Assembly: GCA_910579085.1 (NCBI GenBank)
Contig: CAJTRU010000002.1
Location: 119,927 to 133,870, forward strand
DNA length: 13,944 nt
Direction: 5' to 3'
Source of the DNA: an uncultured Lachnospiraceae bacterium
GTDB lineage: Bacteria; Bacillota; Clostridia; Lachnospirales; Lachnospiraceae
Of the stretch, positions 8,109-13,944 are shown piece by piece. The position numbers and the translations under genes are program-made. Below the pieces are notes generated by a model, which was given only the letters and a program-made list of their open reading frames with translations, did not search any database and was not told where the DNA came from. Within the stretch, counting starts at the first letter, position 1. Every line of letters begins with the position of its first letter.

Positions 8109-8147
8109 ACATATATCAGATTAACAATAAAAATATCAGATATATGT
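8109..8147. promoter_or_regulatory. Candidate operator between divergent binding-protein genes
   Basis: ACATATATC (8109-8117) is repeated inverted as GATATATGT (8139-8147), 30 bp centre to centre. Overlapping it, ATATCAGAT occurs as a direct repeat at 8113-8121 and 8133-8141, a period of exactly 20 bp, about two helical turns. Paired half-sites with this phasing are typical of AraC-family regulators. The element lies 56-94 bp upstream of the minus-strand lipoprotein start and about 90 bp upstream of the plus-strand promoter, so one regulator could act on both arms. The regulator is not identified. Confidence 0.4.
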
Positions 8148-8236
8148 CCGTTTTAGCCAAAAATCTATAAACAGGACTTTATTGCCCGTATTAAAATATA
8201 TAAGTGGCTGGTACAGGAAAAATGGAGAAAGAAATA

Positions 8237-8265
8237 TTGCAAAAAACCATTGCAAATGCTATGAT
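8237..8265 (+). promoter_or_regulatory. Sigma-A type promoter for the MalE-type lipoprotein gene
   Basis: TTGCAA (8237-8242) and TATGAT (8260-8265) are separated by exactly 17 nt, a good match to -35 and -10 boxes. Transcription would start near 8272, giving a leader of about 27 nt before the ATG at 8299. The word ATTGCAAA occurs twice (8236-8243 and 8249-8256), overlapping the -35 box and the spacer; it could be a protein-binding repeat or chance. No equally good promoter was found for the opposite arm. Confidence 0.6.
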
Positions 8266-8298
8266 AAATTAAAAAATTGATATATTATGGAGTGGGCA

Positions 8299-9537
8299 AT
8301 GAAAAGAAAATTTTACTTATTTTTTCCAATTATTTTACTGGCATTTATAATACAAGGATGCCAGAAAAAGACCCCAGTTGTAACAGAAAAAGAAAAACCT
8401 GTTAAAACTGGTACAATAAACCTGGTTATATGGTGTGCTGCGGAAGATGAAGAACTGGTTTCACAGATAACCAGCAGTTTTAAAAAAGAGTACAGCAGCC
8501 AGGATTTTAATATTACTTATAAACCACAAAGTGAAAGCAATTGTACTGATGCTCTTATGGCAGACCTGGAAAACGGTGCAGATGTATTTATATTTGCAGA
8601 TGACCAGCTAAACACCCTGGTAGCAGCAGGAGCTTTAGAGCCTGTGGAAAATGCAGAACATGCCAGAAAAGCAAACCTTCCGGAATCTGTCCTTGCTGCA
8701 TCAGTTAATGACACACTATATGCACTGCCATTAACAGCAGACAATGGATATTTTCTTTACTATAATAAAAAATATTTTACAGAAAAAAATATTAAATCAC
8801 TTGACAGTATACTGGATATTGCTGCACAGCATGGTAAAAAGTTTTCAATGGAGTGGTCTTCTGGATGGTATGTATATTCATTCTTTGGCAATACTGGCCT
8901 TACTGTTGGCCTAAATGATGACGGCATTACCAATTATTGTACATGGAACAGTAAAAAGGGAAAGATTAAAGGAACTGATGTAGCAAAGGCAATGTTAAAA
9001 ATATCAAGACATCCAGGATTTACAAATACTGATGATGCAGGATTTTTAAAAGGGGTTAAAAATAATAAAATTATTGCTGGTGTTAATGGAATATGGAATT
9101 CAGTTGCCCTGGAAAAAGCATGGGGAAAGAATTTTGGGGCGGCAAGGCTGCCATTATACACTTGTGCAGGACAACAGGTACAAATGGCTTCATTTTCTGG
9201 ATATAAGCTGGTTGGGGTCAATGCTTATTCAGAAGAAAAAGAATGGGCTGCAAAACTTGCAGAATGGATTTCTAATGAAGAGAACCAGAAACTCCGTTTT
9301 ATAATGCGCAGGCAGGGGCCGTCAAATATTAATGCTGCTGCATCTGAAGAAGTACAGTCTTCCCCTGCAATAGCTGCATTACTTGAACAATCGGGATTTT
9401 CCTGCCTCCAGCGCATAGGAGGGAATTTCTGGGAACCTGTTACAACATTTACAGAAGACATGCTGTCAGGCAGCCAGCCAGGTAAAAACCTGCAAGAAAA
9501 GCTTGATAAAATGGCTGAGGGAATTACTGCACCATAA
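8299..9537 (+). CDS. MalE-type extracellular sugar-binding lipoprotein (SBP family 1)
   Basis: A lipid-anchored binding protein of 412 residues, resembling maltose/oligosaccharide-binding proteins. The lipobox FIIQGC places the lipidated cysteine at 21. Seen after it: INLVIWCAAEDEELV (first strand and helix of the fold), ADVFIFADDQLNTLVAAGAL, LYALPLTADNGYFLYYNKKY (the standard hinge region of the family), GVNGIWNS, and the C-terminal helices. The ATG at 8299 is chosen because GGAG (8289-8292) lies 6 nt upstream; an in-frame ATG at 8287 overlaps that site. It has a recognisable promoter at 8237-8265 and is followed 46 nt later by a chemoreceptor gene, not by the MalF/MalG-type permeases that usually accompany it. 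A chemosensory role is therefore inferred, though a transporter elsewhere could use it. Ligand unknown; a glucan oligosaccharide would fit the neighbourhood. Confidence 0.92.
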   Translation: MKRKFYLFFPIILLAFIIQGCQKKTPVVTEKEKPVKTGTINLVIWCAAEDEELVSQITSSFKKEYSSQDFNITYKPQSESNCTDALMADLENGADVFIFADDQLNTLVAAGALEPVENAEHARKANLPESVLAASVNDTLYALPLTADNGYFLYYNKKYFTEKNIKSLDSILDIAAQHGKKFSMEWSSGWYVYSFFGNTGLTVGLNDDGITNYCTWNSKKGKIKGTDVAKAMLKISRHPGFTNTDDAGFLKGVKNNKIIAGVNGIWNSVALEKAWGKNFGAARLPLYTCAGQQVQMASFSGYKLVGVNAYSEEKEWAAKLAEWISNEENQKLRFIMRRQGPSNINAAASEEVQSSPAIAALLEQSGFSCLQRIGGNFWEPVTTFTEDMLSGSQPGKNLQEKLDKMAEGITAP

Positions 9538-9583
9538 CAGCATAAATATTAATAGGAAACTTATAAACAAAAGGAGAACCAGC

Positions 9584-11170
9584 ATGATTAAAAATATAAG
9601 TTTGAAACACCGTTTAATTATACCAATTGCCCTTCTTGGCATTGTGGCACTTTTGTCAAATATCCTTTCTATTATCAATATACGCAATGTAAACGCCAGT
9701 GCTTCCAATATTGCTGACAACTATATGGATGGGCAGAGCAGGCTTGCAGAAATATGCCGTTCTTATATGGATATACATAAAATGGCATTAAGCCACATTG
9801 TTGCTACAGATTATAATACTATGATTACACTTGTCCAGCAAATCAAGGAAGAAGAAAAGGTTCTGGATGATATGCTTGCAGACTACAAAGACCATGTAAT
9901 ACCAGAAGACCAGAAGCATTATAAATTACTCCTGTCTGATTATTCTTCTTTTAAACATGCACTTGTACTGCTTGTCTGTGCCAGTGCAAGCCATAAGACA
10001 CAATATGCATATACACTTGCTAATAACGATGTTGCCTTATATGCAGGCAATATGGAAGAAGATATAAACAAGTTAAATGCTTCTATTAACGGGCAGGCCA
10101 CCAGGGCAAGAAAACACCTTTCTTCTGTATACCTTATATCACTGGCGGCAGGCATAAGCGCAGTTATTGTCTGTATTATGCTTGTATTTGCTGCCCTTAA
10201 ACTTATAAATAATTATGTAATAATCCCTATAAAAAGTATTTTAAAAACTATACAGGAAAGTTCTGGACGCATTAACAACATGACAGGTGAAGTTTTAAAA
10301 AGAACCAGGGCTTCTAAAAAAAGCGCTGCCGGGCTTTCCTCACTTTCCGGGCAGCTTTCCGCAACCATACAGAAAGTTGCAGGAAATGTTTCTGTTATTA
10401 ATGATAATACAGAAAGTGTCAGGTCTGATGTTAATAATATGGCAGATGAATGTAATGCCATTACATGTTATACCGCAGAAATGAATTCACGTGCTGATGC
10501 TATGCAGCAATCTGCACAGAACAGTGTAAAAATTACCAGCAGCAAAGCTGAAGAAATATTAATTTCACTTAATAATGCCATTGAAAAAAGTAAAAGTGTA
10601 GACCAGATTAAAACCCTGGCAAGTAAAATACTTGCTATTTCACAACAGACACAGCTTATTGCCATGAATGCTTCCGTAGAAGCTGCTAATGCCAGGGAAG
10701 GTGGAAAGGGGTTTGCAGTTGTTGCAAGGGAGGTACGTGACCTTGCCAGTTCCAGCCAGGAAACAGCTAACCAGATACAAGCACTTAATGATGTAGTTAC
10801 TACAGCAGTATACAACCTCTCCGGAAATGCACAGAACCTTGTTAATTATATGAGCCAGTCTGTACTTACAGAATTCCAGGCATTTGTACAGTCCAGCAGC
10901 CAGTACAAAGAAGATGCCGCACATATCCGCCAGATTATGGATAAATTCCATAAACAGGCGGGACACCTGAAAAACTCTGTGTCAGGGATTGCGGACTCAA
11001 TCAGCACTATTACAAAGGCTATTGATGATGGTGCTTCTGGCATAACAAGTGTTGCTGGAAACGCCAGCAGCCTTGCAAGTGACATGGAAGATATCACACA
11101 GCGCATGAAAACTAACCTCGAAGTAGTAGAAGGCCTGGAAAGGGAAACGGTTGTTTTTGACAACTTATAA
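9584..11170 (+). CDS. Methyl-accepting chemotaxis protein, four-helix-bundle sensor type
   Basis: A chemoreceptor of 528 residues. TM1 spans about 10-31; an all-helical extracellular domain of about 150 residues (35-182) fits the 4HB_MCP class; TM2 spans about 183-206. A short PIKSILKTIQ segment follows TM2, but no full HAMP with a DEIG-type motif is seen. The signalling part covers about 230-528; its tip at about 341-400 reads ISQQTQLIAMNASVEAANAR followed by GKGFAVVAREVRDLA. The usual EAARAGE is EAANARE here. AAGGAG lies 7 nt before the ATG at 9584, which decides the start over an open frame reaching back to 9503 inside the lipoprotein gene. It follows that gene by 46 nt and is probably its signalling partner, since small helical sensors often read a loaded binding protein. 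The missing HAMP and altered tip may change how it couples to CheA/CheW. Confidence 0.94.
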   Translation: MIKNISLKHRLIIPIALLGIVALLSNILSIINIRNVNASASNIADNYMDGQSRLAEICRSYMDIHKMALSHIVATDYNTMITLVQQIKEEEKVLDDMLADYKDHVIPEDQKHYKLLLSDYSSFKHALVLLVCASASHKTQYAYTLANNDVALYAGNMEEDINKLNASINGQATRARKHLSSVYLISLAAGISAVIVCIMLVFAALKLINNYVIIPIKSILKTIQESSGRINNMTGEVLKRTRASKKSAAGLSSLSGQLSATIQKVAGNVSVINDNTESVRSDVNNMADECNAITCYTAEMNSRADAMQQSAQNSVKITSSKAEEILISLNNAIEKSKSVDQIKTLASKILAISQQTQLIAMNASVEAANAREGGKGFAVVAREVRDLASSSQETANQIQALNDVVTTAVYNLSGNAQNLVNYMSQSVLTEFQAFVQSSSQYKEDAAHIRQIMDKFHKQAGHLKNSVSGIADSISTITKAIDDGASGITSVAGNASSLASDMEDITQRMKTNLEVVEGLERETVVFDNL

Positions 11171-11178
11171 ATATAATC

Positions 11179-11676
11179 ATGACAGAATATAATGAAGAGA
11201 AAATTTATAATAATATAGAAGCTTTAACCAGACAGTTATATAATGTTTTTGAAGACTATAAAAACAGCCATAAACTTACTTCTGGTGAAACCAGACAATA
11301 TGAATTATACATTGATTATAATTTCTGGCTGGACTTTGCTGGCTGTGCAGATGAAACAGAAGCTTCATGCTTCTTTAATAAAAATGGTATAAATATTACA
11401 CCAGTACAATGCAGAAAACTTGCGGAATTTATTGGTGTTTTAGTATATATCCTTACAGAAGCAGAAACTGCTAGTATATGTTCTTTTTATAATCCTGGTG
11501 AAGGATTGTGGGATTTTGCATTATGGGATTGTAACAGTAATATCCCTGCGGTTACATTACAGGCAATTGTACTTAATTTTGCTATCTGGGAATACGATAA
11601 CTATTATCTCCAGGGCGGAACAAGCTGGCTTATGACGTTTCTGCCATATAATAAAGATTTTCCAGGAAATAAATAA
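11179..11676 (+). CDS. Unrecognised 165-residue protein downstream of the chemoreceptor
   Basis: I do not recognise this protein. It is small, acidic and rich in aromatic residues (for example YELYIDYNFWLDFAG, GLWDFALWDC and IWEYDNYYLQ), with no signal peptide and no membrane segment, so it is probably cytosolic. The middle contains two likely helices (about 75-95 and 123-140). Its ATG lies 8 nt after the receptor stop codon. There is no visible Shine-Dalgarno sequence before it (the upstream bases are AACTTATAAATATAATC), so it may depend on translational coupling to the receptor. The uninterrupted 165 codons, tight spacing and gene-like composition support a real gene. Position suggests a partner of the binding protein/receptor pair, but that is only context. 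Weak similarity to an immunity-type or chemotaxis accessory protein cannot be judged by eye. Confidence 0.75.
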   Translation: MTEYNEEKIYNNIEALTRQLYNVFEDYKNSHKLTSGETRQYELYIDYNFWLDFAGCADETEASCFFNKNGINITPVQCRKLAEFIGVLVYILTEAETASICSFYNPGEGLWDFALWDCNSNIPAVTLQAIVLNFAIWEYDNYYLQGGTSWLMTFLPYNKDFPGNK

Positions 11677-11681
11677 CTGGA

Positions 11682-11711
11682 ATTACACAAAAAATAATGA
11701 TATTATATAAA
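11682..11711 (+). promoter_or_regulatory. Possible promoter for leader ORF and HTH gene
   Basis: ATTACA (11682-11687) and TATAAA (11706-11711) with an 18-nt spacer form a moderate promoter. An overlapping alternative is the extended -10 TGATATTAT (11698-11706). Either would start transcription just before the AGGGGG ribosome site of the 8-codon leader ORF. The sequence here is very AT-rich, so false matches are easy. Confidence 0.35.
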
Positions 11712-11735
11712 AAATAAAAAAGGGGGAATTAATAT

Positions 11736-11762
11736 ATGAAACGTTATGTTATATCTGCATAG
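11736..11762 (+). CDS. Possible 8-codon leader peptide (MKRYVISA)
   Basis: An ATG at 11736 opens an 8-codon frame ending at TAG (11760-11762). A strong ribosome site, AGGGGG at 11721-11726, lies 9 nt upstream, stronger than that of many full genes here. The stop codon overlaps the first bases of the hairpin at 11761-11806. This arrangement (ribosome site, very short ORF, hairpin, then a second hairpin touching the next gene's ribosome site) resembles a translational or transcriptional attenuator. It could also be the remnant of a decayed gene. The peptide itself shows no obvious control codon run. Confidence 0.35.
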   Translation: MKRYVISA

Positions 11763-11809
11763 CAATGGCTATTGCAATAAAAGATAAAATTGTTATAGCC
11801 ATTGCTTTT
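11761..11809 (+). terminator. 12-bp perfect hairpin with short T tract; terminator or attenuator
   Basis: AGCAATGGCTAT (11761-11772) pairs perfectly with ATAGCCATTGCT (11795-11806). An inner stem (CAAT 11775-11778 with ATTG 11789-11792) extends it, leaving a 10-nt loop. Four T residues (11806-11809) close the element. It may end transcription from the receptor arm, or act as an attenuator for the HTH gene, given the tiny ORF that runs into it. Confidence 0.55.
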
Positions 11810-11832
11810 CCTGAAAAAATAAATTCAGGAGG
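11810..11832 (+). promoter_or_regulatory. Small hairpin overlapping the HTH gene's ribosome site
   Basis: CCTGAA (11810-11815) can pair with TTCAGG (11824-11829) around an 8-nt loop. The right arm covers the first half of the AGGAGG (11827-11832) of the gene at 11838, so folding would partly hide that ribosome site. The stem is short (6 bp), and its importance depends on whether the upstream hairpin and leader ORF form a switch. Confidence 0.3.
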
Positions 11833-11837
11833 CAGAC

Positions 11838-12107
11838 ATGGGCTATATAAAAGCAGAAGAAATTCTGCCAGTAGAAATAATAGAACTAATACAGCAGTAT
11901 GTTGATGGTGAAAGTATTTATATTCCACGCAGACAGGGACACAGGCAGGCATGGGGCACAAAAACACAGACAAAACAAGAACTCCTTGCCCGCAACCAGC
12001 AGATTTACAAGGATTACCTTAATGGAAGCAGAATTCCTGAACTGGCTGGCAAATACTATCTGTCAGAGAAAAGCATACAGCGTATTCTTAGTAAAATAAA
12101 CAGATAA
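11838..12107 (+). CDS. Small helix-turn-helix protein, CD3324-like (Mor-type fold)
   Basis: An 89-residue protein that I recognise as resembling the CD3324 family of small Firmicute proteins. Seen: a helical N-terminus (KAEEILPVEIIELIQQYVDG), the strand/loop phrase ESIYIPRRQG, a WGTKT turn, a helix with RNQQIYKDYLNG, and a C-terminal helix-turn-helix at about 65-88 (PELAGKYYLSEKSIQRILSK). Such proteins probably bind DNA; no target is known to me. AGGAGG (11827-11832) lies 5 nt before the ATG, so the start is secure. It stands alone, with an unusual leader before it (short ORF and two hairpins, 11736-11832) and a clear terminator behind it. Regulation by attenuation is possible. It converges on the esterase gene, and its link to the neighbouring chemotaxis genes is unknown. 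Confidence 0.85.
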   Translation: MGYIKAEEILPVEIIELIQQYVDGESIYIPRRQGHRQAWGTKTQTKQELLARNQQIYKDYLNGSRIPELAGKYYLSEKSIQRILSKINR

Positions 12108-12113
12108 AACTAA

Positions 12114-12145
12114 GGGCTGGTATTTATTGCCAGCCCATTTCTTTT
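12114..12145 (+). terminator. Rho-independent terminator after the HTH gene
   Basis: GGGCTGG (12114-12120) pairs with CCAGCCC (12130-12136) around a 9-nt loop and is followed by ATTTCTTTT. This is a standard GC-rich stem with a T-rich tail, 7 nt after the HTH stop codon. It lies between convergent genes and could also serve the esterase transcript, although the minus-strand tail (TTAGTTTTAT) is weaker. Confidence 0.8.
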
Positions 12146-12174
12146 AAAACTTTGAAAAACAGGTAAAACCTTAA

Positions 12175-13734
12175 TTATTGTGCAAGCCCATTCCTGCTTC
12201 CAACAGCTTTTGAACCATCTTCAGTACTTGTCCTGAATGGTGCAACAGGAATACCATTTGCACCAAACAATGTTACTTTACGGTAATTTGTCCAGCAGTA
12301 TCTTGCATATAACGGTTTTTGTACTTTGTCCGATTTAAGAACAACAGCAGAACCTTCTATTTCTGCCTTTGCATGGTAATATTTTTTGTCATCCCCTGCT
12401 ATTTCAAACCCTTCTTCACTATCTGCTTTACATACAATTCCCGCTTCTGAATTCTGGAATTGTATATACATTTTACTTCCATCTGTAAAATGCGACTTAT
12501 AGACTGGCCCAAATGCAGACGCAGCATCTGTTCCGCCATATACATGGTACATTGCCTGTAATACAAGCCTTTCACCAACAGGTTCTTTATCCACAGGATG
12601 TATATTTCCGTATTCCCCATATTCAAGAATAACAGCAATCCCCGTATTTTTAACAGTATTGTATAGTTTCATCTGCGCTTCACGGATAAAAGGCCAGTTC
12701 TGGTAATCTGGTTCTCCCTCTCCTTGGAATATTGGAAGCTGTACCAGCATAAAAGGCAGGGTATCATCCTTCCAGTCATGCCTCCACTGTTTTACAAGTG
12801 TAGAAAGCAGTTCATAATATGTATATGGCTTATGGTCATCTTCTTCACCCTGGTAGTATAAAAATCCTGCAAGCGTATATGGCGCTATGCGTGAAACCAT
12901 TGTTTCATATAAGCCGCATGGGCGGTGTTCATTGCGCGGGCCAACAGGGCCAGGGTACTTGTTTTCACCAAACAGGCGTATTGCCTCATCCCATGTAGGG
13001 TTTGGTGAAGTTGCATAATAATTTCCAACATTTTTATCAAATTCCGCCTGGTAAACAAGATATTCCTCCCACTCTTTCAGATATTCTGCTTCATCCTGTT
13101 TTGCTACTATACTATCATATTCTTCTAAATAAGAAGACAAGCACAACTGCTGTCCAAGAAACTCACGGCTCATCCAGCATGAAGCGGAAGTGCCTCCCCA
13201 GTTACACCCAATTATACCAACTGTAACACCAAGCTTTTCTGACAGTTTGCTTGCAAAATGGTATCCAACAGCAGACCATCTGCTACAATTGCCAGTGGTA
13301 AACTTTTCCCAGGAACTTCCAGACTCAGCCTTATATAATTCTTCGCCCATCCATGCTACTTTTGGTGTATAATAAAACCTGACATTACAGCCTGTAGAAT
13401 TGTCTGCTGCACCCTGTACTATCCTGCTTCCGTCCCGGCAGTTCTTCAGTTCCAGTTCCATATTTGACTGGCCTCCTGCAAGCCAGACCTCCCCAATCAT
13501 AATATCATCAAAACTGGTAACATCACTGCCATTTGTAACAGACATGCTATAAGGGCCTCCTGCCTCAAAAGGCGGCAGGCATAAACTCCATCTGCCATCA
13601 TGGACATTTGTCCCTACAGTACATCCATTTAATGAAACCTCAACAAAATCACCATCAGACTCTCCCCATACTGCAATATTCTTATTCCTTTGCAAAACCA
13701 TGCTGCTGCTAAAAACTGCTGGCATCCTAAGCAT
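12175..13734 (-). CDS. Sialate O-acetylesterase-family SGNH carbohydrate esterase
   Basis: A 519-residue esterase expected to remove acetyl groups from sugars. It has no signal peptide, so it should act inside the cell on imported oligosaccharides. Seen: an N-terminal beta domain (1-85, with MPAVFSSSMVLQR, typical of the family), then the SGNH block WLAGGQSNMELE with nucleophile S90. Next come GCNWGGTSASCWM (177-188), YYQGEED (293-299) and the late block NIHPVDKEPVGERL, whose H379 is the expected catalytic histidine. A C-terminal beta domain follows from about 400. AGGAGG (13749-13744) lies 9 nt before the ATG at 13734, which rules out the longer frame from 13779. It is transcribed alone and converges on the HTH gene. 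In gut Firmicutes this family is common in xylan or mannan loci; no such genes are visible here. Sialic acid as the substrate is not supported by the neighbours. Confidence 0.9.
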   Translation of the reverse strand: MLRMPAVFSSSMVLQRNKNIAVWGESDGDFVEVSLNGCTVGTNVHDGRWSLCLPPFEAGGPYSMSVTNGSDVTSFDDIMIGEVWLAGGQSNMELELKNCRDGSRIVQGAADNSTGCNVRFYYTPKVAWMGEELYKAESGSSWEKFTTGNCSRWSAVGYHFASKLSEKLGVTVGIIGCNWGGTSASCWMSREFLGQQLCLSSYLEEYDSIVAKQDEAEYLKEWEEYLVYQAEFDKNVGNYYATSPNPTWDEAIRLFGENKYPGPVGPRNEHRPCGLYETMVSRIAPYTLAGFLYYQGEEDDHKPYTYYELLSTLVKQWRHDWKDDTLPFMLVQLPIFQGEGEPDYQNWPFIREAQMKLYNTVKNTGIAVILEYGEYGNIHPVDKEPVGERLVLQAMYHVYGGTDAASAFGPVYKSHFTDGSKMYIQFQNSEAGIVCKADSEEGFEIAGDDKKYYHAKAEIEGSAVVLKSDKVQKPLYARYCWTNYRKVTLFGANGIPVAPFRTSTEDGSKAVGSRNGLAQ

Positions 13735-13944
13735 CTGTAAATCCCTCCTAAATCCGTAATTACAAGAAAATTCCAACACACATGTGTTTATAAAAACAAT
13801 ATCTTGTGCTAATATTGATTGTACACATAGAAACAGTAAACTTCAAGAGGTTTATTGAGGATAATTTGCAGTTATTTTTTGCTGGTGGACGGACGCAGGG
13901 TTTCTGGTGTTCCACTAAATTATTCCATTCCAGGGCACGCTTGC
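13735..13944. other. Upstream region of the esterase gene; GC-richer window edge
   Basis: About 210 nt with no convincing gene. Near the esterase it holds the 10-bp palindrome ACACATGTGT (13778-13787) and a TATAAA-like box on the minus strand (near 13789-13794) without a clear -35. From about 13880 to the end the DNA becomes noticeably GC-richer than its surroundings. The minus strand is open from the window edge to a stop at 13762-13760, but the 60-codon translation is cysteine-rich and not gene-like overall. It may be an intergenic repeat or the edge of another element. Confidence 0.3.

Noticed and set aside
8063..8298. Riboswitch or structured RNA in the divergent intergenic region
   Set aside because: The plus-strand leader after the predicted start is only about 27 nt, and the repeats upstream of it look like protein sites on DNA rather than an RNA aptamer.
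10468..11163. Minus-strand frames of 105-115 residues opposite the second chemoreceptor
   Set aside because: Low-complexity antisense shadows of the coiled-coil coding sequence; no ribosome site or recognisable motif.
13735..13779. Longer N-terminus for the esterase starting at 13779
   Set aside because: AGGAGG at 13749-13744 is correctly placed for the ATG at 13734, and the family's usual N-terminal motif begins just after it.
13760..13942. Sixty-codon minus-strand frame entering from the window edge as the tail of a gene
   Set aside because: The translation is cysteine-rich with no recognisable domain, and it runs through AT-rich promoter-like DNA before its stop. I kept only the compositional observation.
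1..13944. CRISPR array, tRNA or rRNA genes, insertion sequences, phage genes
   Set aside because: No regularly spaced repeats, no tRNA cloverleaf or conserved rRNA sequence, and no transposase, integrase or phage motif was seen on either strand.

Overview
The window looks like chromosome from a motile, low-GC, Gram-positive anaerobe, most likely a gut or rumen Lachnospiraceae-type Firmicute (inference). The grounds are AT-rich DNA with strong AGGAGG ribosome sites, lipobox lipoproteins, an AraC-type regulator with a helical N-terminal domain, a CD3324-like small HTH protein, and glycan-degrading genes next to chemoreceptors. No rRNA, tRNA, insertion sequence, CRISPR array or phage gene was seen.

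Layout. An AraC-family regulator (38-778, +) converges on a minus-strand gene set that reads, in transcription order, sugar-binding lipoprotein (8053-7079), chemoreceptor (7044-4513), GH94 glycoside phosphorylase (4484-1773) and secreted GH16 lichenase (1601-870). A divergent plus-strand set starts across a 245-nt intergenic region: a MalE-type binding lipoprotein (8299-9537), a second chemoreceptor (9584-11170) and an unrecognised 165-aa protein (11179-11676). Next come a leader region with an 8-codon ORF and two hairpins, a CD3324-like HTH protein (11838-12107), a terminator, and a minus-strand SGNH/sialate-O-acetylesterase-family gene (13734-12175).

How the genes may work together (inference from families and order). 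The lichenase would cut mixed-linkage beta-1,3-1,4-glucan outside the cell. The cytosolic GH94 enzyme would phosphorolyse the imported beta-glucosides to glucose 1-phosphate plus a shorter sugar. The same transcription unit carries a binding protein and a chemoreceptor but no permease or ATPase, so this is a sense-and-digest unit rather than a transport operon.

The most unusual feature is that the chemoreceptor's extracellular dCache-like sensor carries an inserted domain of about 150 residues that reads as a CBM4/9-type carbohydrate-binding module. A receptor built this way could bind glycan chains directly. The divergent arm repeats the binding-protein/receptor pairing with unrelated folds (MalE-type plus a four-helix-bundle receptor). 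The region between the arms holds a 9-bp direct repeat with a 20-bp period nested in an inverted repeat, a plausible shared operator. Start codons were often moved inward from the longest open frame to the ATG that follows a good ribosome-binding site.
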